Shown: positions 9,773-19,673 of the stretch, piece by piece | How the letters are laid out: every line of letters starts with the position of its first letter | How positions within the stretch are numbered: the first letter of the stretch is position 1 | Origin: Hahella sp. KA22 | Lineage (GTDB): Bacteria > Pseudomonadota > Gammaproteobacteria > Pseudomonadales > Oleiphilaceae | Reading direction: 5' to 3' | Length of the DNA: 64,000 nucleotides | Assembly (NCBI RefSeq): GCF_004135205.1 | Contig: NZ_CP035490.1 | Coordinates: 4,817,644 to 4,881,643 of the forward strand | Made by a program: the position numbers and the translations under genes | The notes under the pieces: generated by a model | The model's input: the letters and a program-made list of their open reading frames with translations, nothing else | Told to the model about the DNA's origin: nothing | The model's database searches: none

Positions 9773-12700
9773 TCAGGCGCTTTGCCAGGACGCGGCGATC
9801 GCTGCGTTCACCTGACTCTGCTGTTCCTCGGACAAGGTTATCTCGCCGCCAACCGGCGCGCCAAAGGCGGCCATCGCTGACACCAGTTGCTCAATGCGAC
9901 CGGCGTCGATGACAGCGTCGTCAGTGCGAACTACTTCCAGCTGTTGCGAGTTATCCGCATACCAGCTCTGCACCCGCACCTGGTCCTGCGATCCCAATAG
10001 ATCCATCACCAAGTCATCGCCTTCGCGAGAGAACCAGAGATTCTGCTCGTCGACGCCTGCGGCGAACTGCAGTTGATCCTCACCCGCTCCCGCATAGTCG
10101 TTGATGGTGTCGCGACCATCGCCAGCAGCGAAGTGGTAGGTGTCGTTACCCGCGCCTCCGATCAGGTAGTCATCGCCGCGTCCGCCGGTGAGATGATCAT
10201 CTCCCGCGCCGCCGTCGATGAGGTCGCCGTCTGAAGAGCCGAATATCACATCAGCGCCCGCTTCAGCAATCGTCACCGTCCCAAACCCGCGCTCGTCAGG
10301 CAGTCCGGGGTAATCCGGAGAGCCATCCGGATCAGGATTGCTCATCCCAAACACACCAAAGATCTGGTCGCCGGTGATTTGCCCGCCGCTGGCGAACTCA
10401 ATGCGGTCGATCGCATGGTCGCCGCCCTTGAAGAAGTTCTTCAAGGTGACGGCATCCGAGCCGCCACTCACATTTAGCGTCAAATGATCGCCGTTGCGTT
10501 GCAGCCCGCTGGAGACCTGACCGAAGCTGATTCCCTCAAAGCGCAGGGTATCGACGCCACCGCCGGTATTGTCGATAACGTCTTTGCCGCCGCCAGCGTT
10601 GAACACGTAGACATCGTCGCCGCGTCCACCGATCAGCAGATCGTCGCCTTTGCCGCCATTAAGGATATCGTCGCCATTGAAACCACGAACCAGATCGCGA
10701 CCGTCTCCCGCCGTCAAGGCGCTGTCGCCATTCTGCGTGCCGTCCACCGTTTGATCGTAGGCGCTGGCGGCAGGTATGGACAGGCCGAATACGCCAAAGA
10801 TCTGCTGGGCCGAGATCTGACCGCCGGCTTCGAACTCGATGTTTTCCACCAAGGCGTCGCCGCCCAGGAAGAAATCCGTCAAAGTGACTTGACCGCCGCC
10901 ACTGACTTTCAGCACCAGATCATTGCCCGCCTTGGTCAGACCGGAAGACACCTGTCCGAACGTGATGCCGCCGCCAAAGCGCAGCGTATCCACGCCTGAG
11001 GCGTCGCGCAGTACATCCTGACCACCGGTGTAGACATAAACATCGTCGCCGACGCCGCCCAACAGGAGATCGTCGCCCGCGCCGCCTGACAAGGTGTCGT
11101 CGCCGGAACCGCCTATCAGTGTGTCGTTAGCGTCAGAGCCGTTGATGACGTCGTCTTCGCCCAGTTGCGGCTGTGGGGCTTCTCCATCGCCGCTTCCGGT
11201 GTCTCCGCCATTGTTGTCAGTTCCACCATTATTGTCGGAACCGCCGTTATTGTCAGACCCACCATTGTCGCCACCGGTATCGGTTCCACCTCCATTGTCC
11301 GTTCCGCCGCCGTTATCGCCGCCAGAGCCATCGGGCATTGGCGTCAACATCCCAACCAGACTGCTGGCTCTGATGGCGTTGCCGCCGTCTGTCGGCTGGA
11401 CATAAGCGATAGCGTGTTCGCCGCCCAGGAAGTGATCCTTGACTCGCACCTGTTGCGCCAGATCGCCATCGACCAGGATCACCAAGTCATTGCCGTCCTG
11501 GTGGTAACTGAGACGAGAGCGGTTCAATCCATCCAGGAAGAATACCCAATCCGAGCCGCCGCCACTTGCGTCAATCACGTCTACACCTTGACCGGCCTTG
11601 TAGTAGTAGTGATCGTCGCCGGCGCCGCCAAACAGTAGGTCATCGCCGTCTTCCCCGACCAGAACGTCATTGCCGTCTCCGCCGATAATCACATCATTGC
11701 CGGAGCCGACGCCACTGCCGTTACCGCCGTAGAGGTGGTCGTCGCCATCGCCGCCTTCAATGCGGTCATCGCCGCCGAACGCAAAGACAGTATCATCGCC
11801 GCCCAGACCTTTGATCAGGTTCTTGCCGTTAGTGCCGGCAATCTGCTCACCAGCGTCAGTGCCTTCCATGACATTGTCGAATTCGCCGTCGGAGCCGTCG
11901 TCTGGATTTCCACCCGCCGCCAGCTTGTTGATGGCGGCGGTATTGATCATGGATGAACCGGCCGGTTGCACCCAATCAATGGCGAAATCTCCGCCTTTGA
12001 AGTGATCTTTGACTCGTATGCTGTCGTTGGCCCCGTCATCAATGGCGATCAACAGATCGTCGCCATCGCGGCTGAACGCCAGCCGGTCTTCGGTCAGATC
12101 TCCGGTAAAGAGCACACCGTCGAAACCGCCGTCGCCGTTGAAGATCAGATCATGACCGTCGCCCGGGCCATAGACGTATTTGTCGTCGCCCTCGCCTCCG
12201 GTCAGTTCATCGTCGCCAGCGTTGCCGCTCAATTGATCGTTTCCAGCGCCGCCGAACAGCTTGTCATCGCCAGCTCCGGCTTCGAAGTAGTCGTTGTCCG
12301 CGCCGCCATCCAGCAAGTCATTGCCAGCGCCGCCGAAGAGACTGTCTTCGCCATCCTGTCCATACAGCTCATCAGCGCCTTCGTTGCCTTGCAGACTGTC
12401 ATCGCCCAGGCCGCCTTCCAGGTAGTCATCGCCAATGCGACCTACCAGGTTGTCGTTGCCTTCGCCGCCAAACAAACGGTCGTCGCCTTCATCGCCATCG
12501 AGGTAATCCACTCCGGCGTCGCCGTAGATGGTGTCGTTCCCTTGACGCCCCCAGACTTTATCGTCACCGCCGCCCGCATGGATTTCGTCGTTCAAATCAC
12601 GATATCCGGTCAGGGTTTCTCCCGCGTCGGTTCCCAGCGTTACAGTTCGCGCTTCCACGTCCGCGTCACTGAGAACGACGCCATCCGCGAACTGGAACAG

Positions 12701-15700
12701 ATTAACCTTGAAGTGATTGGTGGAGCCCAGATACCAGTTTTTGATAGTGACGCCATCCGCGCCATTGCTGTGCTCGATGATCAAATCGTTACCGCGACGG
12801 GTGAAGGACAAATCAGACGCCTTAACCCCTTCACCGAACTTCAGCGTATCGGAGGACGGCTCAATGTTGTTGAACGCCTCGCCTTCTCTGCGCTCAATCA
12901 GGGTGTCGCGGCCATCGCCCAGGTTGAACAGATAGGTGTCGTCGCCAAATGACCCGTACAAGGTGTCATTACCGGTTCCACCCGCCAGGGTATTCACAGT
13001 GTCCGCCCAGGTGTTGGTGTTGGCGATCAGCACGTCGTCGCCAGCGCCGCCCAACAGGGTATCGGAGCCCTGGCCGCGCAGTTCGTCATTACCGTCGCCG
13101 CCGTCCAGCGTTCCCTGACCTTCCAGCAAATCTTCGCCTTCGCCGCCAAACAGTTGGCCGGAACCGTACAGTTCGTCCTTACCGGCGCCGCCGTAAAGTT
13201 TGTCCTGACCGCCATCGCCATACAGTTTGTCATCACCAGCGTCGCCGTTCAGAACATCATCGCCGGAGCCGCCATGCAGCGTATCGTCGCCTTCGCCGCC
13301 AGACAGAGTGTCCGCGCCGCTGTCGCCGAATAACTCATCATTACCGAGTCCACCGGACAACTGATCCTGTCCGTCGCCACCGCGCAACGTATCTGCGCCT
13401 TCTTCGCCGAAAAGCTCGTCGTTTCCAGAGCCGCCGAACAGCGTGTCGTCGCCGTCGCCGCCGAATAAGCGATCCTCTCCCGCGCCGCCATCGAGTCGGT
13501 CCGCGCCCAGCCCCCCCTTGAGAAGGTCAGCGCCGCTTTCTCCGTATAGCTCGTCATCGCCAACGCCGCCGTCGACGTCATCGTCGCCATCGCCTGCGCG
13601 AACCTTGTCATTTCCAGCCAAGGTACTGATGGTTTCGCCATTACTGAAGCCTTGGATCACATCTGCATCCGCACTGCCGACAACCGCCTGCGCCATCAAT
13701 GCAGTGAAGTCCCAGGTCACGCCATCGCTGAACGTCACACTTTCCACACTGGAAGCCGCAGGCGTCAATTGCTCGCCAAGATACTGGCCAGTGATCGTGA
13801 CTTGATCATCGCTACCGGGAACGCTAATCACCAGGTTGCCGCCTTCACGACGCACGCGTACGGCAGTCGAGGCAATATCGGTGAACTCAATGCGATCCGT
13901 CCCGTTGGCGTCCGTGATGACGTCTTTGCCATCGCCCCGGGCAAAGCGATACAAATCGTCGCCTTCGCCACCGGCAAGTTTGTCGTCGCCAGCGTCGCCA
14001 GTCAGCACGTCATTGCCGGCCCCGCCTTGCAGATCATCCGCGCCAGCGCCACCGGACAGGCTATCGGCGCCGTCATTACCCAGTAATGTATCAGCGCCGC
14101 CAGCGCCGCTCAGGATATCGTCAGTGCTGTAACCGATCAGGGTTTCATCGCCGTCGCCGCCGATCAACGCCATATCCAGCAAGGTTTCTTTATCCCAGAC
14201 AGTTCCGTCCGCAAAGCGCACTTCATCGATGGCGTAGCCGGTGGTCCCTTCGTTGCGGAAGAAGTCATGCACCAGCACTTGATCGCCTGAGCCGTAATCC
14301 AGCTGCAGATTATTACTGGCGCGGGACACTCTAACTCCTGCCGGAGCCACGCCCTCTGCGAACACTATCGCGTCGGCGCCGCCGCTATCATTGTTGTTGA
14401 TGACATCGCGCCCATCGCCGGAGGTGAACTGATAAACGTCCGCGCCTTCGCCGCCAGTCAGGGTATCGTCACCCACGCCGCCGTTCAGCGTATCGTCGCC
14501 ATGGCCGCCCAGAAGCTGGTCATTGCCGGCGCCGCCGAGAAGCTCGTCGTTACCGCGATCGCCATTAAGCAAGTCGTTGCCCTGCAAACCGTCAATACGG
14601 TTATCGTTCAGATCGCCGTAGATTACGTCCGCCTTTTCTGTGGCCTCCATGGACTTCGCATTAATGTCTTCCGCAGAAAACAGATGCGACAAACCCGAGC
14701 CCGGCAGGAAGAAGCCAATGCTGCGTCCGGCGATGACGCCAAAGTCCGGGTAGTAATCGCGAATGGTGATCTTGTCGGTATCGGTCTGTTTGAACAAGAC
14801 GTCGAGGTGACGACCATTACGTCGAAAGATCACATCGTCCAGCTCAATCTCAGAGACATAGATGGTGATTTTTCCATTGTTATCGTAAATGGAGTCCTTC
14901 CCATCGCCCTTGGTGAAGTAATAATTATCATCACCGGCGCCGCCTTCCAGATGGTCATCGCCTATACCGCCAATGAGGTCATCATCGCCATCGCCGCCAT
15001 AGAGAGAATCATTACCTTCCTGGCCGAACAGACGGTCATTATCAGCGCCGCCGTACAGTGAGTCTTCGCCCAAACCGCCCTGCAGTTCATCCTGACCGTT
15101 CTCGCCGTACAGCCTATCTTCGCCTTCCTGGCCCAGAATGATGTCGTCGCCGTCTTTGCCATAAAGCACATCATTGCCTTTCAGGCCGTTCAGCACGTCG
15201 TTGGTGGAGAAACCATAGATCGTGTCGGCGTCGTCGGTGGGCTGAATGGCGCGCTTTTTCAGCTCGTCCAGATCCAGCTCCGAGCCGTCGTCAAAACGAA
15301 TGTGACTCAACGCATATTCGCCAAGACCATCTTTTTCGAAATATCGGCTAACGGTGACTCGATCCTGCATATTCTTGTGGAACAGCACTAGGGAGTCGCC
15401 GCTGCGGCGCACCCAGAAATCATCTTTGCTGATACCCGGTCCAAATTGCAGAGTATTGACGTCAGAGCCGTTTTGATTACGGTCGATGATAGTGTCGGCC
15501 CCATCCCCCAAATTGAAGTGGAAGGTGTCGCTGCCTGCGCCGCCATCAAGGCTGTCATCGCCTTTGCCGCCAGTCAGCACATCATCGCCTTCGTCCCCAT
15601 AGAGCTTGTCCGCGCCATCGCCCGCGTCAATAACGTCGTTGCCTTTCTGACCCCGGATAACGTCATTGCCCGCCAGTCCAGTCAGGTTGTCGTCAGTCGC

Positions 15701-18700
15701 GTCATAACCCCATATCTCATCGGCTCCTTCTGTAGGAATCAGCACCTTCGCCTTAACTGTGTCGATATCCCAAAGGGTTCCATCAGCGAATTCGATGGAC
15801 TCCAACGCAAATCCTGTAGAGGCGTCTTTATTGAAGTAGTTATTGATCCGGACAGTTTGCGCGCCGTCATCAATGCTGATCAGAAGGTCCCAACCACGGC
15901 GCAGCAATACGGTATTTTCCGCCAGGATACCTGCGCCAAAGACCACACGATCCACCGCCGTATCAGAATAGTCTTCTGAAATTGTGTCATGGCCGTCGCC
16001 TTTAGCAATCTCATAAACATCCTTACCCGCGCCGCCGTATAAGCGGTCATTATCTTTGCCTCCGACCAGCACATCATCGCCTTTATCGCCGCTGAGAGTG
16101 TCGAGGCCCTCGCCGCCGTACAACTTATCGTCGCCATCACCGCCACTGAGGCTGTCTGCGCCGGCATCGCCGCTCAATGTATCCGCGCCAGCCTGGCCAT
16201 ACAGCGAGTCATTACCGCTCAACCCTTTCAGGTTATCGTCAACGGCGTCGTAGCCCCAGATCTCATCAGCGTCTTCAGTGGGAACCTGCACTTTCTGTTT
16301 GACTGTAGCCACATCCCAGACAGTTCCGTCCGCAAACTCAATCAAATCCACCGCGTAACCCGTCGCGCCATCTTCGTTGAAGTAGCTGCTGACGCGAATA
16401 ACCTGACCTTCTTGGCCAATATGCACCAACAAATCACGACCATTACGCGTCAAGCGCACATCACTCTGGGCAATGCTGGCGTCAAGGTAGATCCGGTCCT
16501 CGCCCGCCGCGTTGGAGTTATTGATAGTGTCTTTGCCATCGCCGGCGCTGAACTCATAGCGGTCATCGCCTTCGCCGCCTTGCAGGTTGTCGTCGCCAAC
16601 GCCACCGACGATACGGTCTGAGCCTTTGCCGCCAGCAAGCGTGTCGGCGCCTTCGCGGCCTTCCAGCACATCATCGCCACCATTGCCGTTCAGACGGTCT
16701 GCGCCGGTGGAGCCGATAATGTAGGAGTCGCCTTCCGAACCGGAGTAATTGGTTTCCCAAATACTGACATCCTGCAGCGCGCCGGTCAGCAGATCATGAA
16801 ACACGGAGGCGTTTTCATAGCCCTGCAACTGGGCGGCGACCGCATTTTCATCAATAGTCAGCTGTGTGCGGAATGCGCTGTACACCTGCGCAAGCAGCGC
16901 AGCGTCGTCTTTAGAACCGGCGTTTTTAGCGTATTCAGCCAGAGACGCCTGCAGTTTTGCTGCGTCTGTCACCATCATTTTGTTACTGCTGATGGAATAC
17001 AACGCACCAGAGAAGGCTTCCGCCAACACGGACTGCGCCAAAAAGCGATTGGCGAAGTGCATGCTCAAAGCATGGAAACGCTCGTTCAGGTAACTGGTAT
17101 TGATGCGGCTCACATAGGGCGACTTGCCTTCTGCGAACTGGCTTTCTATGGTTTCCTTGAACTGGGATAGGCCAGAGAAGCTTTCCAGAATCCACAATTT
17201 TTCCGGCGTAGTCAGAGGTTTGCTGGTATCCAAACCCGCCTGTTCCCGCAGCGTGGTAAGCCCAGACCAGTCCGCTAGCACCTTCTCGAAGTTGTCATAG
17301 ACAGTTTTAGCGTCGGAATTGGCCAATGATTGCACCAAAGCCAAAGTAGTTTCGTTCTGCGCATAAACCGTTTGTAAATCTTTGACGCTGCCGAAACCTC
17401 GCAGAAGCGGCGCCTGAATGCCTCGCTGCAACAAATCCTGCAATACGCTCTGGTTCAGGGTGTGGGAACCGGGGTCTTTAGTAATGCGGTTATCCAATTG
17501 CAGGTCGAAAGCAGCGGCGTACGCCTCTTCACCGTTACGCACAATCGAACCTTCTGCAATGATGCGGTTGCCATTGCTGTCTTTATCGACCGTTTCGTGG
17601 TCGAGCTTGATCGCGTCAATCCCCAAATCTTGCAGGGAATGCAGCTCGCCTTCCTGGCTCAGACCATCCTGGTTCGTGTCGGTCCACACCTGCAATTTGG
17701 AGTAAATGGCGTCCTTGGCGTCGATTACACCGTCTGCATTCTCATCGCCAGCGACTCGCAGAGCTTCAAAACCATCCACATCCGCGCCGCCGAACAGCTC
17801 GTTGATATCATCAATGGAGCCATTCTCATTCAGGTCATTGACCAACAGACCATCCCGCGAATTAATCCAGCCCACCCTTTCAGCAATGCCATCGCTGTCG
17901 ATATCGAAATAAGTAGTGGAAGCCGCCAATGTTGAGGTTTCGACCGCACCGCTGTTATCCAGGTCGAACGCCAGCGGATCGCGTCGCACAACAGAGTTAT
18001 CAGGATCATGCTGAGGCGGATCATCCGGCTCGTCTTCAGTTTCCAACCGAATACCGAGATCGCCGTTGGAGAAATCGTTGATGGTTAGACCGCCGTTGAC
18101 GGTCAAAACAGAACCGTTCAGTTTATAAGTGAACTGTCCGTCAATACTCTTATACTCATCAGGTGGATCATCTTCTTTGCGGAAACCACCTATCAGTAAC
18201 GTACCATCCAGGACTGCATACCCTTTGCCATCGCTGTCTTTGATCGTATCTTCACTATCTGCACGGTACAGGTCATATCCGTCACCGCCTTCTAAAAGGT
18301 CATCATTCTCACCGCCAACCAGTGTATCGTCGCCGCTGCTTCCATAAAGTTTATCGCTACCCTTGCCGCCATATAGTTCGTCTCGCGACGTGTCAGTTCT
18401 GCTACCTTCCGACTCTGCATACAGCGTATCGTTGCCCTCGCCACCGTACAGCTTATCTTCCCCCGTACCGCCGTACAAAGTATCGGCTCCGCCTTTGCCT
18501 ACCAGCAGATCATTATCTTCTCCGCCGTATAGTTGATCATCGCCGCCACCGCCAATTAATATATCATTACCGAAACGGCCACTCAGTTTGGCGGCGTTAT
18601 CATTAATTGCGACTAGCAAATCCCCTTTATCTTTAGCTTCATCACCTTTGACCAATGAAGCGATATAGCCGCCTCGATCAAGTCCAAGCACGACAGCTCC

Positions 18701-19624
18701 ATCAATAGCGCCCGCATAGCTGGATAAATCCACGCCATCTTCACCAAATCTTTCCGCCACATACTGTGCTATCGGACGAAAAATATAATCAATGCCCGTT
18801 ATGTCTGTCTTATAGTCCTTTATGGCTAGTGCAACACCTGAACCATACTTCTTTTCATAGCTATTGATTCTATTAAAGTGTCCAGACTCTAGAAATTTAT
18901 CAACAACATTCTTAGCCTCAGACTCTGGAACGTTGCTTGAGTTATTATATAAACCAAACAACTCTGACTCTAAATATCGCCGCTTAGCAATCCCTAGTAA
19001 CTTATCGCCGTTAGACACGTATCTAATTTGATACCAAGCTTCAAATCTATTCCCATTTTCAAGGGCCTTTAAGAGAGAGCCATCAGTTCCAATGAGAGTA
19101 TTACCGTTATTATATTCCAGCGAGATTAACGCCAAACGCTCCTTAGAATAACTTTCACCACTTAACCCAACAATGCCCTTACCAGATAGTCTGTTTGCAA
19201 GCGTGGCTTCAAAGCTTTCCGCCAAGTTATCAAATATATTCCTTATCTTGTCGGTGGCTTTAATATCACCACTGGCTTTAATCTCAAAACTAGCGAGAGG
19301 ATCCTCTGTTAATTCTCGCCATTTTTCATTAATCCCTAATGTAACCTCATCAATGTTTTTTCCTTTTAATGAGTTTATTACAGGTAAAAGTTCAGAAACA
19401 TACGTATCCAGGTCGTCAGAGCTAACACCAAATCCCGTTTTTAAAACCTCTTCCAGCACGTTTGCTGCATGCAGGTTAAATCCCACGCCAGTGGTTATTA
19501 GTCCTTTTGAGTCAGTATATAAATCCAGATTTTCATGGCCACCCTCCTCTACCAGCTTAATCAGCTCGTAACGATAATCCTTATAATCACTCTCATTCAA
19601 GACACTATAGTTAATTCCGGGCAC
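9773..19624 (-). CDS. giant RTX protein with N-terminal lysozyme-like domain (3283 aa)
   Basis: Domain order: a GH24 phage-lysozyme-like region (about residues 15-225), a linker, a first RTX block (about 355-450), an EF-hand-like acidic region (DLDNSGAVETS, DIDSDGIAE, DLNENGSIDD, DTNQDGLSQEGE; about 545-680), a helical region (about 700-965), then many RTX blocks (GGxGxDxLx nonapeptides) alternating with haemolysin-calcium-binding-related segments ending in FADGTVWD-like motifs. A Gly/Asn/Asp linker lies near 2770-2815. The C-terminus (QLVSAMAAFGAP and a final WQSA) matches the type I secretion signals of large RTX adhesins. The start is GTG with AAGGAG spaced six bases upstream. The repeats should fold on calcium outside the cell. 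No HlyB/HlyD/TolC genes are in the window. A secreted muramidase or antibacterial effector role is inference from the N-terminal fold. Confidence 0.9.
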   Translation of the reverse strand: MPGINYSVLNESDYKDYRYELIKLVEEGGHENLDLYTDSKGLITTGVGFNLHAANVLEEVLKTGFGVSSDDLDTYVSELLPVINSLKGKNIDEVTLGINEKWRELTEDPLASFEIKASGDIKATDKIRNIFDNLAESFEATLANRLSGKGIVGLSGESYSKERLALISLEYNNGNTLIGTDGSLLKALENGNRFEAWYQIRYVSNGDKLLGIAKRRYLESELFGLYNNSSNVPESEAKNVVDKFLESGHFNRINSYEKKYGSGVALAIKDYKTDITGIDYIFRPIAQYVAERFGEDGVDLSSYAGAIDGAVVLGLDRGGYIASLVKGDEAKDKGDLLVAINDNAAKLSGRFGNDILIGGGGDDQLYGGEDNDLLVGKGGADTLYGGTGEDKLYGGEGNDTLYAESEGSRTDTSRDELYGGKGSDKLYGSSGDDTLVGGENDDLLEGGDGYDLYRADSEDTIKDSDGKGYAVLDGTLLIGGFRKEDDPPDEYKSIDGQFTYKLNGSVLTVNGGLTINDFSNGDLGIRLETEDEPDDPPQHDPDNSVVRRDPLAFDLDNSGAVETSTLAASTTYFDIDSDGIAERVGWINSRDGLLVNDLNENGSIDDINELFGGADVDGFEALRVAGDENADGVIDAKDAIYSKLQVWTDTNQDGLSQEGELHSLQDLGIDAIKLDHETVDKDSNGNRIIAEGSIVRNGEEAYAAAFDLQLDNRITKDPGSHTLNQSVLQDLLQRGIQAPLLRGFGSVKDLQTVYAQNETTLALVQSLANSDAKTVYDNFEKVLADWSGLTTLREQAGLDTSKPLTTPEKLWILESFSGLSQFKETIESQFAEGKSPYVSRINTSYLNERFHALSMHFANRFLAQSVLAEAFSGALYSISSNKMMVTDAAKLQASLAEYAKNAGSKDDAALLAQVYSAFRTQLTIDENAVAAQLQGYENASVFHDLLTGALQDVSIWETNYSGSEGDSYIIGSTGADRLNGNGGDDVLEGREGADTLAGGKGSDRIVGGVGDDNLQGGEGDDRYEFSAGDGKDTINNSNAAGEDRIYLDASIAQSDVRLTRNGRDLLVHIGQEGQVIRVSSYFNEDGATGYAVDLIEFADGTVWDVATVKQKVQVPTEDADEIWGYDAVDDNLKGLSGNDSLYGQAGADTLSGDAGADSLSGGDGDDKLYGGEGLDTLSGDKGDDVLVGGKDNDRLYGGAGKDVYEIAKGDGHDTISEDYSDTAVDRVVFGAGILAENTVLLRRGWDLLISIDDGAQTVRINNYFNKDASTGFALESIEFADGTLWDIDTVKAKVLIPTEGADEIWGYDATDDNLTGLAGNDVIRGQKGNDVIDAGDGADKLYGDEGDDVLTGGKGDDSLDGGAGSDTFHFNLGDGADTIIDRNQNGSDVNTLQFGPGISKDDFWVRRSGDSLVLFHKNMQDRVTVSRYFEKDGLGEYALSHIRFDDGSELDLDELKKRAIQPTDDADTIYGFSTNDVLNGLKGNDVLYGKDGDDIILGQEGEDRLYGENGQDELQGGLGEDSLYGGADNDRLFGQEGNDSLYGGDGDDDLIGGIGDDHLEGGAGDDNYYFTKGDGKDSIYDNNGKITIYVSEIELDDVIFRRNGRHLDVLFKQTDTDKITIRDYYPDFGVIAGRSIGFFLPGSGLSHLFSAEDINAKSMEATEKADVIYGDLNDNRIDGLQGNDLLNGDRGNDELLGGAGNDQLLGGHGDDTLNGGVGDDTLTGGEGADVYQFTSGDGRDVINNNDSGGADAIVFAEGVAPAGVRVSRASNNLQLDYGSGDQVLVHDFFRNEGTTGYAIDEVRFADGTVWDKETLLDMALIGGDGDETLIGYSTDDILSGAGGADTLLGNDGADSLSGGAGADDLQGGAGNDVLTGDAGDDKLAGGEGDDLYRFARGDGKDVITDANGTDRIEFTDIASTAVRVRREGGNLVISVPGSDDQVTITGQYLGEQLTPAASSVESVTFSDGVTWDFTALMAQAVVGSADADVIQGFSNGETISTLAGNDKVRAGDGDDDVDGGVGDDELYGESGADLLKGGLGADRLDGGAGEDRLFGGDGDDTLFGGSGNDELFGEEGADTLRGGDGQDQLSGGLGNDELFGDSGADTLSGGEGDDTLHGGSGDDVLNGDAGDDKLYGDGGQDKLYGGAGKDELYGSGQLFGGEGEDLLEGQGTLDGGDGNDELRGQGSDTLLGGAGDDVLIANTNTWADTVNTLAGGTGNDTLYGSFGDDTYLFNLGDGRDTLIERREGEAFNNIEPSSDTLKFGEGVKASDLSFTRRGNDLIIEHSNGADGVTIKNWYLGSTNHFKVNLFQFADGVVLSDADVEARTVTLGTDAGETLTGYRDLNDEIHAGGGDDKVWGRQGNDTIYGDAGVDYLDGDEGDDRLFGGEGNDNLVGRIGDDYLEGGLGDDSLQGNEGADELYGQDGEDSLFGGAGNDLLDGGADNDYFEAGAGDDKLFGGAGNDQLSGNAGDDELTGGEGDDKYVYGPGDGHDLIFNGDGGFDGVLFTGDLTEDRLAFSRDGDDLLIAIDDGANDSIRVKDHFKGGDFAIDWVQPAGSSMINTAAINKLAAGGNPDDGSDGEFDNVMEGTDAGEQIAGTNGKNLIKGLGGDDTVFAFGGDDRIEGGDGDDHLYGGNGSGVGSGNDVIIGGDGNDVLVGEDGDDLLFGGAGDDHYYYKAGQGVDVIDASGGGSDWVFFLDGLNRSRLSYHQDGNDLVILVDGDLAQQVRVKDHFLGGEHAIAYVQPTDGGNAIRASSLVGMLTPMPDGSGGDNGGGTDNGGGTDTGGDNGGSDNNGGSDNNGGTDNNGGDTGSGDGEAPQPQLGEDDVINGSDANDTLIGGSGDDTLSGGAGDDLLLGGVGDDVYVYTGGQDVLRDASGVDTLRFGGGITFGQVSSGLTKAGNDLVLKVSGGGQVTLTDFFLGGDALVENIEFEAGGQISAQQIFGVFGLSIPAASAYDQTVDGTQNGDSALTAGDGRDLVRGFNGDDILNGGKGDDLLIGGRGDDVYVFNAGGGKDVIDNTGGGVDTLRFEGISFGQVSSGLQRNGDHLTLNVSGGSDAVTLKNFFKGGDHAIDRIEFASGGQITGDQIFGVFGMSNPDPDGSPDYPGLPDERGFGTVTIAEAGADVIFGSSDGDLIDGGAGDDHLTGGRGDDYLIGGAGNDTYHFAAGDGRDTINDYAGAGEDQLQFAAGVDEQNLWFSREGDDLVMDLLGSQDQVRVQSWYADNSQQLEVVRTDDAVIDAGRIEQLVSAMAAFGAPVGGEITLSEEQQSQVNAAIAASWQSA
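11190..11335 (-). other. low-complexity Gly/Asn/Asp/Thr linker in the RTX protein
   Basis: The encoded segment is built from GGTDNGG-, GGSDNNGG- and GGTDNNGG-like units and separates the long RTX array from the C-terminal RTX blocks. At DNA level it is an imperfect tandem repeat that could vary in length by slippage without changing frame only when whole units change. Confidence 0.7.
18950..19580 (-). other. GH24-like lysozyme domain region of the RTX protein
   Basis: The encoded region matches the T4-lysozyme catalytic pattern: a Glu in LVEEGG, an Asp in LYTDSKG and a Thr in ITTGVGF correspond to T4 Glu11, Asp20 and Thr26. The later segments LALISLEYNNGNTLIG, FEAWYQIRY and GIAKRRYLESELF match the helical lobe and the GLxxRRxxE tail of phage endolysins. 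The DNA of this region is visibly more AT-rich than the downstream RTX repeats. Activity is inferred, not shown. Confidence 0.65.
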
Positions 19625-19673
19625 TACAAACTCCTTACAATTCCATTCGAAATATTTCCAGAAGACCTACTTC

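Noticed and set aside
9602-9880. Plus-strand frame after the membrane protein gene
   Set aside because: It runs through two terminator hairpins and into the antisense of the RTX gene.
11966-12952. Long open frame on the plus strand inside the RTX gene, with several similar ones between 10.4 and 18 kb
   Set aside because: They are antisense shadows of GGxGxD repeats, with repetitive Val/Ile/Ala-rich products and no ribosome sites.
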